Shown in pieces: positions 1-8,410 of a DNA stretch of 64,000 nt. The notes under the pieces were generated by a model, which saw nothing but the letters and a program-made list of their open reading frames with translations, made no database searches and was not told the origin of the DNA. The translations under genes and the position numbers were made by a program. The DNA is from PALSA-607 sp036509315 (lineage in GTDB: Bacteria; Actinomycetota; Actinomycetes; Acidothermales; Acidothermaceae), in assembly GCA_036509315.1 (NCBI GenBank), contig DATCFU010000153.1, forward strand, positions 9,568-73,567, in the 5' to 3' direction. Position 1 is the stretch's first letter, and every line of letters begins with the position of its first letter.

Positions 1-334
1 AGACTGCGGGCTTCGGTTCGAGGCTGGCCAGAGCCTCGGCGAGGAGTCGAGTCGATGAGATGCGGCTCTGGAGGATTTCCTTCTTGTAGTCATCGGACCA
101 GCGGTGGTCGCCCAGCCCAGCGCCCGCGAGGTTGATCGCCGCGTCGACGCCTCGAAGCCGCTCCACATCAGGACCGCGACCGGCAGCAGGATCCCAGCTG
201 ATTTCGTCGGGCGAAACTGCCTCGCGGCGCACGAGTCGCAGCACCTCGTGCGCGTGTCCTTCGTCTTCGCTGTTCAGAACGCGGACCAGCGCCGAGCCAA
301 TCAGACCGGAGGATCCGGTGACGACGATCTTCAT
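1..334 (-). CDS. TIGR01777-type NAD-dependent epimerase (3' end outside window)
   Basis: The first 111 codons are visible, starting at the ATG at 334. The product opens with the Rossmann nucleotide-binding motif GSSGLIG near residue 7. It continues with NLAGAGLGDHRW and a downstream RISSTRLLAEAL segment, which are typical of the SDR-like sugar-epimerase subfamily TIGR01777. A cytoplasmic NAD(P)-dependent oxidoreductase/epimerase is expected; the substrate is unknown for the family. It lies 38 bp downstream of the acyltransferase gene on the same strand, as in mycobacteria, where a homologue follows sucB/dlaT. A GGAG ribosome-binding site lies about 8 nt upstream. The truncation is only the window edge. 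Confidence 0.85.
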   Translation of the reverse strand, partial: MKIVVTGSSGLIGSALVRVLNSEDEGHAHEVLRLVRREAVSPDEISWDPAAGRGPDVERLRGVDAAINLAGAGLGDHRWSDDYKKEILQSRISSTRLLAEALASLEPKPAV

Positions 335-372
335 CTGCGGTGCTCCGAACGCTTCATAGCCGATGCCCTGGC

Positions 373-1908
373 CTAGAGGCCGAGGTCGGCTTCGAAGCGC
401 CCTTCCTCGAGTCGTGCCTTGATCGTGCCCAGGAAGCGGGCTGCATCGGCGCCGTCGACGAGCCGGTGGTCATAGGTCAGCGCGAGATAGACCATCGAGC
501 GAATCGCGATCGTCTCGCCAAGGTCGCCGTCGTCGACAACCACCGGTCGCTTGACAACGGCGCCGGTGCCCAGAATGCCGACTTGCGGGGGCAGCAGGAT
601 CGGAGTATCGAACAGCGCGCCTCTGCTGCCGGTGTTAGTCAGGGTGAACGTGCCGCCCGACAGTTCGTCGGGGTTCACCTGGTTGTTGCGTGTGCGGTTG
701 GCAACGTCGGCGATCTTCCGGGCGAGGCCGCCGAGGTTGAGGTCGCCTGCATCGCGCACGACCGGTACGAGCAGGCCACGCGGAGTGTCGACGGCCATCC
801 CGAGGTGCTCGGCATCGTGATAGGTGATGGTGCCTGCAGCGGTGTCGATGCTCGCGTTGACGACGGGGTGTTGCTTTAACGCTTCGACTGTCGCCAGCGC
901 GAAGAAGGGGAGGAACGACAGCTTCACACCTTCGCGCGCCTCGAAGTCGGCCTTCGCGCCGTCGCGCAGGCGCGAGACACGGGTCACGTCGACTTCGACA
1001 ACCGTTGTCAGTTGGGCCGCGGTTTGCAGTGATTCGACAAGCCGCGACGCAAGGACGCCGCGAAGCCGCGACATCTTCTCGGTGCGCCCGCGCAGCGCGG
1101 CTGCGGCGGGGCTCGGCGGAGCGGCCGGTGCTGCGGTGGCGGCCGGCGCGCTCGACATTGCCGCGGCAGTCTTCGCTGCTCGTGCTGCCTCGGCGGCGGC
1201 GAGCACATCTTGCTTGCGGATCCGGCCGCCTACCCCGGTGCCGGTGAGGCTGCTGAGGTCGACGTCGTGCTCGTTGGCCAGCTTTCGCACCAGCGGCGTG
1301 ACGTAGGAGGGGTCGCCGTCGCTGGCCCCGTCGCTCGCGGCTTCGGCCACGCGCGGCGCCGGAACCGCCGCACTCGCCGGAGCCGCCTGGGGGGCGGCAC
1401 CCGGTGCCGATGGCGCGGCCGGTGCCAATGGCGGTGATGGGGCGGTTGCTTGGGCTTGCGGCGCAGCCACTGGTTGAGCAGTTGCGGCGGCTTCAGGTGC
1501 AGGGGTCGTCGGTGCTGCTGGCGGCTCTGCCTCCGCCGCCTGGTTGCTGGCTTCGGCTTGGGGCGCCGGCTGCTCGGCGTCCGGCTCAGGCGTTGCTTCT
1601 GCTGCTGGTGCAGCATCCGCAGCTGGCGCTTCAGTCGCGGCGGGTGCTGCTGTCGGCCCGGCCTCGGCGGATCCGTCATCAATGACGGCCAGTTCGGCAC
1701 CGACCTCGACTGTCTCGTCTTCGGCGACGGTGATCTTCGACAGGATGCCTGCGACCGGCGAGGGGATCTCGGTGTCGACCTTGTCGGTCGAGACCTCGAG
1801 CAGCGGCTCGTCGACTGCGACCTGGTCGCCTTCCTTCTTCAACCAGCGGGTGACGGTGCCCTCGGTAACGCTCTCTCCGAGGCGGGGCATCGTTACTGAT
1901 ACCGACAT
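373..1908 (-). CDS. sucB: Dihydrolipoamide acyltransferase, E2 of a 2-oxoacid dehydrogenase complex
   Basis: The 511-residue E2 subunit transfers acyl groups from lipoyl-lysine to CoA in the cytoplasmic 2-oxoglutarate or pyruvate dehydrogenase complex. It has one N-terminal lipoyl domain with the modified lysine K43 in STDKVDTE. An Ala/Pro-rich swinging linker follows (about 80-195), then a peripheral E3/E1-binding domain near 200-238 (VTPLVRKLANEHDVDL) and the catalytic domain, with the active-site motif HRLVDG near the C-terminus. Mycobacterial and Streptomyces E2 proteins may carry more lipoyl domains; here there is one. It follows lpdA on the same strand with 67 bp between, so E2 and E3 are probably co-transcribed. 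Which oxoacid complex it serves cannot be decided from sequence alone. Confidence 0.93.
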   Translation of the reverse strand: MSVSVTMPRLGESVTEGTVTRWLKKEGDQVAVDEPLLEVSTDKVDTEIPSPVAGILSKITVAEDETVEVGAELAVIDDGSAEAGPTAAPAATEAPAADAAPAAEATPEPDAEQPAPQAEASNQAAEAEPPAAPTTPAPEAAATAQPVAAPQAQATAPSPPLAPAAPSAPGAAPQAAPASAAVPAPRVAEAASDGASDGDPSYVTPLVRKLANEHDVDLSSLTGTGVGGRIRKQDVLAAAEAARAAKTAAAMSSAPAATAAPAAPPSPAAAALRGRTEKMSRLRGVLASRLVESLQTAAQLTTVVEVDVTRVSRLRDGAKADFEAREGVKLSFLPFFALATVEALKQHPVVNASIDTAAGTITYHDAEHLGMAVDTPRGLLVPVVRDAGDLNLGGLARKIADVANRTRNNQVNPDELSGGTFTLTNTGSRGALFDTPILLPPQVGILGTGAVVKRPVVVDDGDLGETIAIRSMVYLALTYDHRLVDGADAARFLGTIKARLEEGRFEADLGL

Positions 1909-1927
1909 GAGGGCCGTGACTCCCTGG

Positions 1928-1972
1928 TTAGGACGCCGCTGCTTAGGACGCCGCTTGTTAGGACGCGTGACG
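1928..1972. repeat. Three tandem 15-bp repeats between lpdA and sucB
   Basis: Three head-to-tail units begin TTAGGACGC at 1928, 1943 and 1958 (plus-strand reading). On the coding minus strand each unit carries GCGTCCTAA, and the period of 15 keeps all three TAA codons in the lpdA reading frame, after its own TAG. The lpdA stop is therefore followed by three further in-frame stops. Confidence 0.9.
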
Positions 1973-1975
1973 AGG

Positions 1976-3358
1976 CTAGCTGTGCACGTGGAGCGGCTTG
2001 CCGGCCAGGGCCATGAGGGCCTCGCCGATGGCTTCGGTCTGCGTCGGGTGCGGGTGGATCAGTTGAGCAACCTCACTGGGCAGCGCCTCCCAGTTGTAGA
2101 TGAGCTGGGCTTCGGCGATCAGTTCGCTCACGCGAGCACCGACGATGTGGAGACCCACCACCGGACCGTCGGCAACCGCGATCACCTTGACCGCGCCCGA
2201 CGTCTTCAGGATCTGGCTGCGGCCGTTTCCTGCCAGGTCGTAGCTGAAGGTCTTCAGGTTGTCGCCGTACTTCTCTTTGGCCTTCACCTCGGTGAGCCCA
2301 ACCGAAGCGACCTCCGGCTCGGAGTAGGTGATGCGTGGCACGCCGTCGTAGTCGATCGGGACGGGCGATAGGCCTCCCAGTCGCTCGGCGACCAGGATGC
2401 CTTCGGCGAAGCCGACGTGCGCCAGCTGCAAGGTCGGGATGAGGTCGCCGACCGCGGAGATGGTGGGCACGTTGGTCTGGCAATACTCGTCGACGAGGAC
2501 GAACCCTCGGTCGGTCGCGACGCCGTTCTCTTCGTAGCCAAGGCCGGCCGAGACCGGGCCGCGGCCGACGGCTACCAAGAGGTACTCGGCCTCGATCGTC
2601 TTGCCGCCTTCGAGTGTCACGACGACGCCGGCGTCGGTGGTCTTGACGCCTTCGAAGCGGGAGCCAAGCTCGAAGTTGATGCCGCGACGGCGGTAGGCGC
2701 GCTCGAGCAGCTTCGAGCTTGCCTCGTCTTCCAGGGGCAGCAGGTGGGGGAGCGCCTCGACGATCGTGACCTCCGAGCCGAACGATCTCCACACGCTCGC
2801 GAACTCGACGCCGATTACACCGCCGCCGAGGACGACGACTGAAGCAGGCAGCCGGTCGAGCGCCAGCGCGTGCTCACTGGTGATCACCCGGTCACCGTCG
2901 ATCTCGAGACCCGGTAGCGACCGGGGGGTGGAGCCGGTCGCGAGCAGGACGTGCCGGCCCTCGTAGCGCTGTCCGGCGACCTCGACCGCGGTTGGGGAGA
3001 CCAGCCGGCCCTCGCCCTCGATGTAGGTGACCTTGTTCGCCTTCACCAGGCCCTGCAGGCCCTTGTAGAGGCGGTTCACCACACCATCCTTGTAGGCGTG
3101 CACGGCCGGAACGTCGATGCCGTCGAACGTTGATTTGACGCCGACTGATGCGCCGTCGCGAGCGCCGTCAGCAATCTCGGCCGCGTGGAGCAGCGCCTTC
3201 GTCGGGATGCAGCCCCGATGCAGGCAGGTGCCGCCGACCTTGTCCTTTTCGATCAGTGCGACCGAGAGCCCGAGTTCGGTCGCCCGAAAAGCGGCCGCGT
3301 AGCCGCCACTCCCGCCGCCGAGGATGACCAGGTCAAACGTGCCGTTCTCGTCTGCCAC
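1976..3358 (-). CDS. lpdA: Dihydrolipoamide dehydrogenase (E3)
   Basis: This FAD flavoenzyme reoxidises dihydrolipoamide with NAD+ in 2-oxoacid dehydrogenase and glycine-cleavage complexes. The protein has the FAD-binding GGGSGG motif near residue 15, the redox-active disulfide in GGTCLHRGCIPTK (C45 and C50), a second NAD-binding GGGVIG motif, and the C-terminal HPHPTQTE interface motif with the His-Glu active-site pair. I start it at the GTG at 3358 (MADENGT...), which has GGGAG five nt upstream; the GTG two codons earlier abuts the Shine-Dalgarno sequence. At 460 residues it has the usual family length. It precedes the E2 gene and could also serve the glycine-cleavage T protein encoded at 6.7 kb. 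Confidence 0.95.
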   Translation of the reverse strand: MADENGTFDLVILGGGSGGYAAAFRATELGLSVALIEKDKVGGTCLHRGCIPTKALLHAAEIADGARDGASVGVKSTFDGIDVPAVHAYKDGVVNRLYKGLQGLVKANKVTYIEGEGRLVSPTAVEVAGQRYEGRHVLLATGSTPRSLPGLEIDGDRVITSEHALALDRLPASVVVLGGGVIGVEFASVWRSFGSEVTIVEALPHLLPLEDEASSKLLERAYRRRGINFELGSRFEGVKTTDAGVVVTLEGGKTIEAEYLLVAVGRGPVSAGLGYEENGVATDRGFVLVDEYCQTNVPTISAVGDLIPTLQLAHVGFAEGILVAERLGGLSPVPIDYDGVPRITYSEPEVASVGLTEVKAKEKYGDNLKTFSYDLAGNGRSQILKTSGAVKVIAVADGPVVGLHIVGARVSELIAEAQLIYNWEALPSEVAQLIHPHPTQTEAIGEALMALAGKPLHVHS

Positions 3359-3465
3359 GAGCACTCCCTACGCGAGTGGTTGCGCACCGACGGTGCAGCG
3401 CCTGCGGGATCGCCGCGGCGCACAACATCATTCTCCCACGCCGGTCTCGCGCGTGAGTCCGCGCG

Positions 3466-5007
3466 TCAGAGCCGACCGCCCGCCACGTCGTCCGCGAGTT
3501 GGACGAGGGTGCGCACAGCGGCGCCAGTGCCGCCCTTCGGGGTGTAGCCGTACGCATCGCCTTGGTTGAATGCCGGACCGGCAATGTCGAGGTGCGCCCA
3601 GCGGATGGGTTCTCCGTCGCGCTTTCCGACGAAGTCGGACAGGAAGCTCGCCGCGACCAGCATGCCGCCGAACGATTCGCCCATATTCGCGATATCGGCG
3701 ACCGAGGAGTCGAGCGACTTGCGAAGCTCCGGAGGAATTGGCATCGGCCACATGTGCTCGCCGGCCCGGGTCGCGGCGTCGACGACCGCGTTCCGGAAGT
3801 CGTCATCGTTGGCCATGACGCCAGACATCCGGTTGCCGAGCGCGACGGCCTGTGCCCCGGTCAGCGTCGCGGCATCGACGATCAGGTCGGGTTGTTCTTC
3901 ACTGGCGCGCACGAGCGCGTCGGCGAGAACCAGCCTGCCCTCTGCGTCGGTGTTGAGCACCTCAACCGTCTTGCCGCCGTAGATGGTGATCACGTCAGAT
4001 GGCCGCTGCGCCGAACCTGATGGCATGTTCTCAGCGAGCGGCGCCCAGCCGGTGACGTTCACCGGGAACTTCAGTTGGGCGATCGCGACTATCGCCATGA
4101 CCACCGCCGCCGCGCCGCCCATGTCGGACTTCATCCACTCCATGGGCGCCGCTGGCTTGAGCGAAAGACCGCCGGAGTCGAAGGTGATGCCCTTGCCGAC
4201 AAGGGCGATGGTCTTGGTCGCCTTAGGGTGCCGATACGCCACCCGAACGAGTCGTGGGGGATTCACCGACCCTTGCCCGACGCCGATGATGCCGCCGTAG
4301 CCGCCCTTCTTCAGGGCTTTCTCGTCGAGCACCTCGATCGCGAGGCCGACCCGATTCGCTTCAGCTGTTGCGATTTCGGCGAACTCGCGCGGGTGCAAAT
4401 CGGACGGCGGTGTGTTGACGAGGTCGCGGACTGTGCACACCGCGTCGCAGACGATCTTGGCTCGCGCGACAACTTGCTTGGCCGATCGTTGGATCGGATC
4501 GGCGACGAGCACTACCACTGACCTGACCGGGGGGAGGTATCCATGCAGCGTCGCATTGCGGTAGCGCCGGTAGGAGTACGCACCGAGCAACGCCCCGTCG
4601 GCGACCGCCTGCACGGATTCGTCGGTGATCGTCCCATCGGCGGCCGTTCCGAGTGAGATCGCGACTTTGCCGGTGCCCGCGAGCGAACGAACCGCTACGC
4701 CGGCGGCACGGCGCAGCACCTCGGGTGCGAACTGCTGGCCCCGGCGGACAGGCGTGCCGAGGCCGACGACAACAACTACCGGAGCCGCGGTCGCGCCTAG
4801 GGTGGCGATCCGATGGCATTCGCTCGCCTGACCGGTCGCACCGAGGCTGACCAGCGCGGCCACCAGTCGCCGGCCCAGCGCAGTGTTGATAGCTTCCGAG
4901 CCGGGAGCGAGCACGGGTCGCCCGTCTGGGCCTGCGGCGACGCCGACAACGACGGCATCCGCCTTGATCTGGTCGGCGGATTCGACGGCAAGCGCGATGG
5001 CAGTCAC
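3466..5007 (-). CDS. pepA: Leucyl aminopeptidase (M17 family)
   Basis: The 513-residue cytosolic dinuclear-zinc aminopeptidase of family M17 releases N-terminal residues from peptides. The C-terminal catalytic half contains the family signature NTDAEGRL, the zinc/lysine segment GKGITFDSGGLSLKP and MKSDMGGAA, so all metal ligands seem present. The N-terminal half is the macro-like hexamerisation domain. The start is the GTG at 5007; a TACGAT hexamer lies 8 nt upstream and no Shine-Dalgarno is visible, which suggests a leaderless transcript. The neighbouring epimerase-E2-E3-PepA order matches the mycobacterial region around Rv2213-Rv2216, apart from the lpdA gene. Confidence 0.95.
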   Translation of the reverse strand: MTAIALAVESADQIKADAVVVGVAAGPDGRPVLAPGSEAINTALGRRLVAALVSLGATGQASECHRIATLGATAAPVVVVVGLGTPVRRGQQFAPEVLRRAAGVAVRSLAGTGKVAISLGTAADGTITDESVQAVADGALLGAYSYRRYRNATLHGYLPPVRSVVVLVADPIQRSAKQVVARAKIVCDAVCTVRDLVNTPPSDLHPREFAEIATAEANRVGLAIEVLDEKALKKGGYGGIIGVGQGSVNPPRLVRVAYRHPKATKTIALVGKGITFDSGGLSLKPAAPMEWMKSDMGGAAAVVMAIVAIAQLKFPVNVTGWAPLAENMPSGSAQRPSDVITIYGGKTVEVLNTDAEGRLVLADALVRASEEQPDLIVDAATLTGAQAVALGNRMSGVMANDDDFRNAVVDAATRAGEHMWPMPIPPELRKSLDSSVADIANMGESFGGMLVAASFLSDFVGKRDGEPIRWAHLDIAGPAFNQGDAYGYTPKGGTGAAVRTLVQLADDVAGGRL

Positions 5008-5015
5008 GGCCGCCG

Positions 5016-5021
5016 ATCGTA
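5016..5021 (-). promoter_or_regulatory. Putative -10 hexamer of pepA (leaderless)
   Basis: TACGAT on the minus strand ends 8 nt before the GTG start of pepA. It fits the actinobacterial TANNNT consensus. No ribosome-binding site is seen. Confidence 0.4.
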
Positions 5022-5061
5022 TCCCGCCAGTGGCTGTAGGAGTGCGGTGGTCGTCGGAGTG

Positions 5062-6570
5062 TTAGTGCTCGGCGACCGCGGGCTGCGGTGGCCCGCTGTG
5101 GTCGCGGGCGCTTTGTTCGACGGCCGCCACGTGGGTGTTTCGGCTCGGCAGCGTCAGGGCGAGCACGGCACCGAGCAGCGCGATGAACCCACCGACGAGG
5201 AACGCGCGGTCGAATCCGGAGCTCAGAGCGCCCGGGGTTCGAAGGCCGTGGGAGCGGTCGGTCGCAATCGTTGCCAGAATCGCGAGGCCCAGCGCACCAC
5301 CGACCTGCCGGGTGGTGTTGACCAGCCCGGACGCCAGGCCCGCCTCGCTGCGGTCGACCCCCAACGTCGCGGCGACCGTCACCGGCACGATCGAAAGCCC
5401 GAGCCCACCAGACACGAGCATCATCGGCACCAGCACGTGGGCGTAGTAGTTGCCGGTCGTGGGCAGCCGCGACAACCACCACATGCCGATGGCGGCCAGC
5501 GTCCCGCCGATCACGATGATGCGGCGTGGGCCGACCTTGCTGACAAGCCGCGATGCGGTCTGTGCCCCGAGGATGATCATGAGGGCACCGGGGACGAACG
5601 CGAACCCGGTCTTCAAGGCGCTGAAGCCGAGAACGTCCTGCATGTACAGCGACAGGAAGAAGAACATCGAGAACATCACTGCGCCAACGGCGATAGCGAT
5701 GCCGTTAGCCGATGACAGCGCGCGCAGCTTGAAGATGCGAAGCGGTACCAGCGGTTGCGGGCTGTAGCGCTCGATGGTGACGAACGCGGCGAGCAGTGCA
5801 ACACCGATAGCGAGGGTGATCAGGGTGCGCGCGGAGCCCCACGGGTGCTCGTTGGTGCTGACGATCGCATAGACGATGACGGCCAGGCCACCAGTCACGG
5901 TGATCGTGCCCGGGATGTCGAGGGCGCGAACCGTTCGAATCTGACCACGCGATTCGCGCAGCGAAACCCACGCCGCAGCGAACAGAACGGCGCCGATCGG
6001 CACGTTCACGAACAGCACCCACCGCCAGCTCAACTCGTCGGTGAGGATGCCGCCAGCCATGACGCCGAACGCGCCACCGCTGCCGGCCGTGGCACTCCAG
6101 AGGCCGAGCGCGCGAGCGCGCTCCCGCTGCTCGGTGTAGGTCGTGGTCAGCAAGCTCAGCGTCGACGGGGCCAAGATCGCGCCGCCGAGACCCTGCGCCG
6201 CACGCGCGATTTCGAGCATCGTCCCGTTCTGTGCGAAGCCGCCGACCAAGCTCGCGCCGACGAACACGATGAGACCGAGAAGGAAGATCTTCTTACGCCC
6301 GAACAGGTCACCGGCGCGACCGCCCAGCAGCAGAAAGCCGGCGAACGTCAGCGCGTAGGCGTTGACCACCCATTGCAGCTCGCTCTGGTTCATGTGCAGC
6401 GACTGGCCCATCTTGGGCAGCGCCACGTTCACGATCGAGATGTCGAGGACGACCATGAATTGCGCCGCACAGGCGATGGCGAGCACTGCCCACGAGGGGA
6501 TGTGTGCGTGGGTGGCCGACTCGTGCGCCGCGGGAGCGGGCGAAGACGTGCCGGTCGCGTTCTGACTCAT
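5062..6570 (-). CDS. MFS efflux transporter, DHA2/EmrB-QacA type (14 TM)
   Basis: This 502-residue inner-membrane proton antiporter is expected to export drugs or other small molecules. After a short hydrophilic N-terminus come about 14 hydrophobic segments. DHA2 motifs are visible: LDISIVNVALP in TM1, ELQWVVNAYAL before TM2, the loop motif GGRAGDLFGRKK, and AAQGLGGAILAPSTLSLL. The His-rich N-terminus and charged C-terminal tail are not unusual. AGGGG lies 7-8 nt before the ATG. It is divergent from gcvT, 137 bp away, and no dedicated TetR/MarR regulator adjoins it, so the substrate cannot be inferred. Confidence 0.9.
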   Translation of the reverse strand: MSQNATGTSSPAPAAHESATHAHIPSWAVLAIACAAQFMVVLDISIVNVALPKMGQSLHMNQSELQWVVNAYALTFAGFLLLGGRAGDLFGRKKIFLLGLIVFVGASLVGGFAQNGTMLEIARAAQGLGGAILAPSTLSLLTTTYTEQRERARALGLWSATAGSGGAFGVMAGGILTDELSWRWVLFVNVPIGAVLFAAAWVSLRESRGQIRTVRALDIPGTITVTGGLAVIVYAIVSTNEHPWGSARTLITLAIGVALLAAFVTIERYSPQPLVPLRIFKLRALSSANGIAIAVGAVMFSMFFFLSLYMQDVLGFSALKTGFAFVPGALMIILGAQTASRLVSKVGPRRIIVIGGTLAAIGMWWLSRLPTTGNYYAHVLVPMMLVSGGLGLSIVPVTVAATLGVDRSEAGLASGLVNTTRQVGGALGLAILATIATDRSHGLRTPGALSSGFDRAFLVGGFIALLGAVLALTLPSRNTHVAAVEQSARDHSGPPQPAVAEH

Positions 6571-6600
6571 TGGTACCCCTGAGATGCGGCTACTTACGGC

Positions 6601-6707
6601 GGGCGGACGTCTGGCCGACTTCTTCGACTGTAGGCCCCAACCTACGAAGGACCTGAGACATTTCCGTGGGGAGGGTGTCCGCTGGACGGAAGCGGTAACG
6701 TCCGCCC
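6601..6707. repeat. Inverted 10-bp repeat in the MFS/gcvT divergent region
   Basis: GGGCGGACGT (6601-6610) and ACGTCCGCCC (6698-6707) are perfect inverted copies 87 nt apart in the region between the divergent MFS and gcvT starts. The right arm overlaps the gcvT -10 hexamer and abuts its ATG. It could be a bipartite operator or chance in GC-rich DNA. Confidence 0.4.
6696..6701 (+). promoter_or_regulatory. Putative -10 hexamer of gcvT (leaderless)
   Basis: TAACGT lies exactly 6 nt before the gcvT ATG and no Shine-Dalgarno is present. This is the spacing expected when transcription starts at the initiation codon. No glycine riboswitch fold is visible in the 137-bp intergenic region. Confidence 0.45.
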
Positions 6708-7877
6708 ATGACAGATGCCCCTCCGCACGCCGCCAGCGCCGGCGAGCTGCTCCACTCGCCGCTGCACGATCGCCACCTCGCGCTCGGAGCGAAGATGGGC
6801 GAGTTCGGGGGTTGGACGATGCCGCTGGAGTACGCCGGCGGGGGAGTCATTGCCGAGCACACCGCGGTCCGCGAAAACGTCGGTGTCTTCGACGTGTCAC
6901 ACCTCGGCAAGGCGTCGGTGCGCGGCCCTGGTGCCGCCGGGTTCATCGATGCCACCTTGACCAACGACCTGTCGCGGATCAGTTCCGCGGAGTACACGCA
7001 CGGCGCACGAGGTGCGCAATACACGCTCTGCGCCGACGATTCCTCCGGCGGTGTCGTCGACGACCTGATCGTCTACCTGCGGGGCAACGACGATGTCTTC
7101 CTTGTACCGAACGCCGCGAATACCGCCGAGGTGGTGCGTCGGCTCACAGCTGCCGCACCCGACGGCGTCGATGTGCGCAATCTGCACCGTGACTTCGCGG
7201 TGCTCGCTGTCCAAGGGCCGCGCTCACCCGAGCTCCTCGCTGCGATCGAGTTGCCGTCTGAGCATCCGTACATGTCGTTCATCGATACCGAGTGGACGTC
7301 GGATGCAGGCGTCAGCGCGGACGTCACGGTATGTCGATCCGGCTACACCGGCGAGCGCGGCTACGAACTGGTGGTGCGCAGTGCCGACGCCGGAGCAGTG
7401 TGGGATCAGCTATTTGCAGCTGGCGCGCCCCTCGGCGTCCGCGCTTGTGGGCTTGGTGCTCGTGACACGCTGCGCACCGAAATGGGTTACCCGCTGCACG
7501 GGCAGGATCTCTCGCTCGACATCACGGCGAATCAGGCGCGCGTCGGGTGGGCCGTCGGCTGGAAGAAGCCGGCATTTTGGGGACGCGACGTGCTGCTCGC
7601 CGAGCGAGCCGCGGGACCAAGCCGGGTCTTGCGGGGCCTTGAGTCCCTCGACCGCGGCATCCCGCGACCGCACATGGTCGTGAAGTCGCGGGACGGCGAG
7701 GTCGTCGGTGAGGTGACAAGTGGCACGTTCTCGCCCACCCGCCGGGTCGGCATCGCGCTCGCCTTGCTGCGGCCCGACTTCGTCGAAGGTGACGAAGTCG
7801 AGGTCGATGTTCGTGGGAGGCCATCGGCGATGCGCGTGGTGAAGCCGCCCTTCATCGAAGGGAGCCGCGCCGTATGA
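6708..7877 (+). CDS. gcvT: Glycine cleavage system T protein (aminomethyltransferase)
   Basis: The 389-residue folate-dependent enzyme takes the aminomethyl group from H-protein lipoate to tetrahydrofolate, releasing ammonia. The N-terminal segment LHDRHLALGAKMGEFGGWTMPLEY, the folate/aspartate region DDLIVYL and the C-terminal GEVTSGTFSPT are characteristic of GcvT rather than of the YgfZ relatives. gcvP and gcvH are not in the window, but lpdA, encoding the shared L protein, is 3.4 kb away. The downstream P-loop gene overlaps the stop codon by 4 bp (ATGA), so the two are translationally coupled. Confidence 0.94.
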   Translation: MTDAPPHAASAGELLHSPLHDRHLALGAKMGEFGGWTMPLEYAGGGVIAEHTAVRENVGVFDVSHLGKASVRGPGAAGFIDATLTNDLSRISSAEYTHGARGAQYTLCADDSSGGVVDDLIVYLRGNDDVFLVPNAANTAEVVRRLTAAAPDGVDVRNLHRDFAVLAVQGPRSPELLAAIELPSEHPYMSFIDTEWTSDAGVSADVTVCRSGYTGERGYELVVRSADAGAVWDQLFAAGAPLGVRACGLGARDTLRTEMGYPLHGQDLSLDITANQARVGWAVGWKKPAFWGRDVLLAERAAGPSRVLRGLESLDRGIPRPHMVVKSRDGEVVGEVTSGTFSPTRRVGIALALLRPDFVEGDEVEVDVRGRPSAMRVVKPPFIEGSRAV

Positions 7878-8395
7878 GCCAGGCCGAACGTATCGTCCTC
7901 ATCGGCATGATGGGCGCGGGCAAATCCACGATCGGCGCGAGCCTGTCGACGCTCACCGGTTGGCCTTACATCGACAACGACCAAGTGGTCGAGCAGATGG
8001 TCGGCATGCCGACCCGCGACCTGCTGCAACAACGCGGAGTCGAGGCGATGCGCGCGGCTGAATCCGCTGCGGCTATTCACGTTCTGACGATGCCGGCACC
8101 CCTCATTGCCGGTGTGGCGGCCGGCATCGTGCTCGATCCCGCGGTCAGCGCACAAGTTCATGACGGGGCGTTCGTCGTCTTCTTGCGGGCCCGAATCGAG
8201 ACGCTCGCGAAGCGGGTCGAAGGTACCTACCGGCCGTGGCTCGGCGACGATCCCGAAGCGACGCTGCGCAAGCTGTACGTCGGCCGCGAGCCGTTGTACG
8301 AAAAGGTGGCCGATTTGGTCCTCGATGTCGACGACACCTCACCGGCCGCCGACGTGCAGCGGATTCTCGAAGCTTTCCGGGCTGCTCCCGACTAG
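7874..8395 (+). CDS. Shikimate-kinase-like P-loop kinase with altered substrate site
   Basis: The 173-residue protein looks like shikimate kinase: Walker A GMMGAGKS at 11-18, an Asp pair D34/D36 in YIDND, R60 in the helix that normally holds a substrate-binding Arg, R120 in the lid region (TYRPWLGDD) and R138 in REPLYEKVADLV. The conserved GGG substrate loop expected around 79-85 is replaced by AGVAAG. Shikimate phosphorylation is therefore doubtful, and a small-molecule kinase with a different substrate is more likely. It overlaps gcvT by 4 bp, which ties its expression to glycine/one-carbon metabolism rather than to aromatic biosynthesis; no aroB or aroC is nearby. It converges on cobS, 15 bp away. 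Confidence 0.75.
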   Translation: MSQAERIVLIGMMGAGKSTIGASLSTLTGWPYIDNDQVVEQMVGMPTRDLLQQRGVEAMRAAESAAAIHVLTMPAPLIAGVAAGIVLDPAVSAQVHDGAFVVFLRARIETLAKRVEGTYRPWLGDDPEATLRKLYVGREPLYEKVADLVLDVDDTSPAADVQRILEAFRAAPD

Positions 8396-8410
8396 GGGCG
8401 TGCAGCGGGG

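Noticed and set aside
4361..5482. 373-codon minus-strand open frame overlapping pepA and the MFS gene
   Set aside because: Arg-rich, crosses the intergenic region and lies in another frame of two recognisable genes.
6571..6707. Possible glycine riboswitch before gcvT
   Set aside because: None of the conserved tandem glycine-aptamer boxes is present; the gene instead has a -10 hexamer 6 nt before its ATG.
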